A stretch of 20,662 nt of DNA from Alphaproteobacteria bacterium UBA6187 (GTDB taxonomy: Bacteria > Pseudomonadota > Alphaproteobacteria > Rickettsiales > UBA6187), in the NCBI GenBank assembly GCA_002422795.1, contig DITJ01000074.1, positions 260 through 20,921 on the forward strand. Direction: 5' to 3'. Positions 20,575-20,662 of this stretch are shown one piece after another. The position numbers and the translations under genes were made by a program. Under the pieces are notes generated by a model that was not told the origin of the DNA, did no database searches, and was given only the letters and a program-made list of their open reading frames with translations. How positions within the stretch are numbered: the first letter of the stretch is position 1; each line of letters starts with the position of its first letter.

Positions 20575-20662
20575 AGTTACGTTAATACTAAATATTATAT
20601 AACTTTACAATAGGAAGTAAGCGTTATTAAGCTATGGAGTCAATTACTCCCACTAAAAGTGG

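Noticed and set aside
20580..20662. tRNA or gene fragment at the right edge
   Set aside because: Only two small hairpins (GGAGT/ACTCC and CCACT/AGTGG) are visible; no cloverleaf or coding frame can be supported.

Overview
The window is an AT-rich bacterial chromosome segment, most likely from an alphaproteobacterium. Four things point there: a DksA whose zinc finger keeps only one cysteine (YCEETGEEIG...RLEARPIATL, the alphaproteobacterial form), the order LysM/degenerate-LytM lipoprotein - yajC - secD, single-domain response regulators, and a short TlyC/CorC protein. secF does not follow secD, and palindromic repeats are scattered between and into genes. Both are reminiscent of Rickettsiales and related host-associated lineages, but the exact order cannot be fixed from the sequence. 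fliW and a CheY-like gene imply a flagellated, chemotactic cell.

Region 1 (about 180-7180) is the most unusual part. It is a cluster governed by Fur-like boxes with three transcription units. Unit A (899 to 182, minus) encodes two related small secreted proteins behind a TTGACA promoter with a Fur box at 924-938. Unit B (4133 to 1162, minus) encodes five paralogous lipoproteins, each with a Gly-Cys and a Tyr-Cys landmark, followed by a DUF1624/HGSNAT-like membrane acyltransferase. Unit C (4264 to 7177, plus) encodes a DUF4198 periplasmic protein, a 560-aa protein with a SAM-binding fold resembling nicotianamine synthase, and a small unknown protein. B and C diverge from one region (4142-4222) holding three Fur-like sites. 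The inferred theme is iron-limitation-induced handling of a metal or metallophore. No TonB receptor, opine dehydrogenase or ABC transporter is visible here.

Region 2 (7280-11290) holds a DJ-1/PfpI protein whose Shine-Dalgarno sequence lies in a hairpin, then dksA, a small membrane protein, fliW, two tandem single-domain response regulators and a CheY-like regulator. A 163-bp MITE-like element ends 5 nt before the CheY-like start codon.

Region 3 (11300-16680) holds an EamA/DMT exporter, a GNAT acetyltransferase, the magnesium channel gene mgtE, a TlyC/CorC CBS protein and a GT4 glycosyltransferase. The last 13 codons and the stop of the glycosyltransferase come from a dispersed about 107-bp repeat also present at 1027-1132.

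Region 4 (16815-20574, minus) holds a NlpD/EnvC-like lipoprotein gene, yajC and secD. Palindromic elements and terminator-like hairpins separate the three genes, so they may not be one simple operon. No tRNA, rRNA, CRISPR array or intact insertion sequence was seen.
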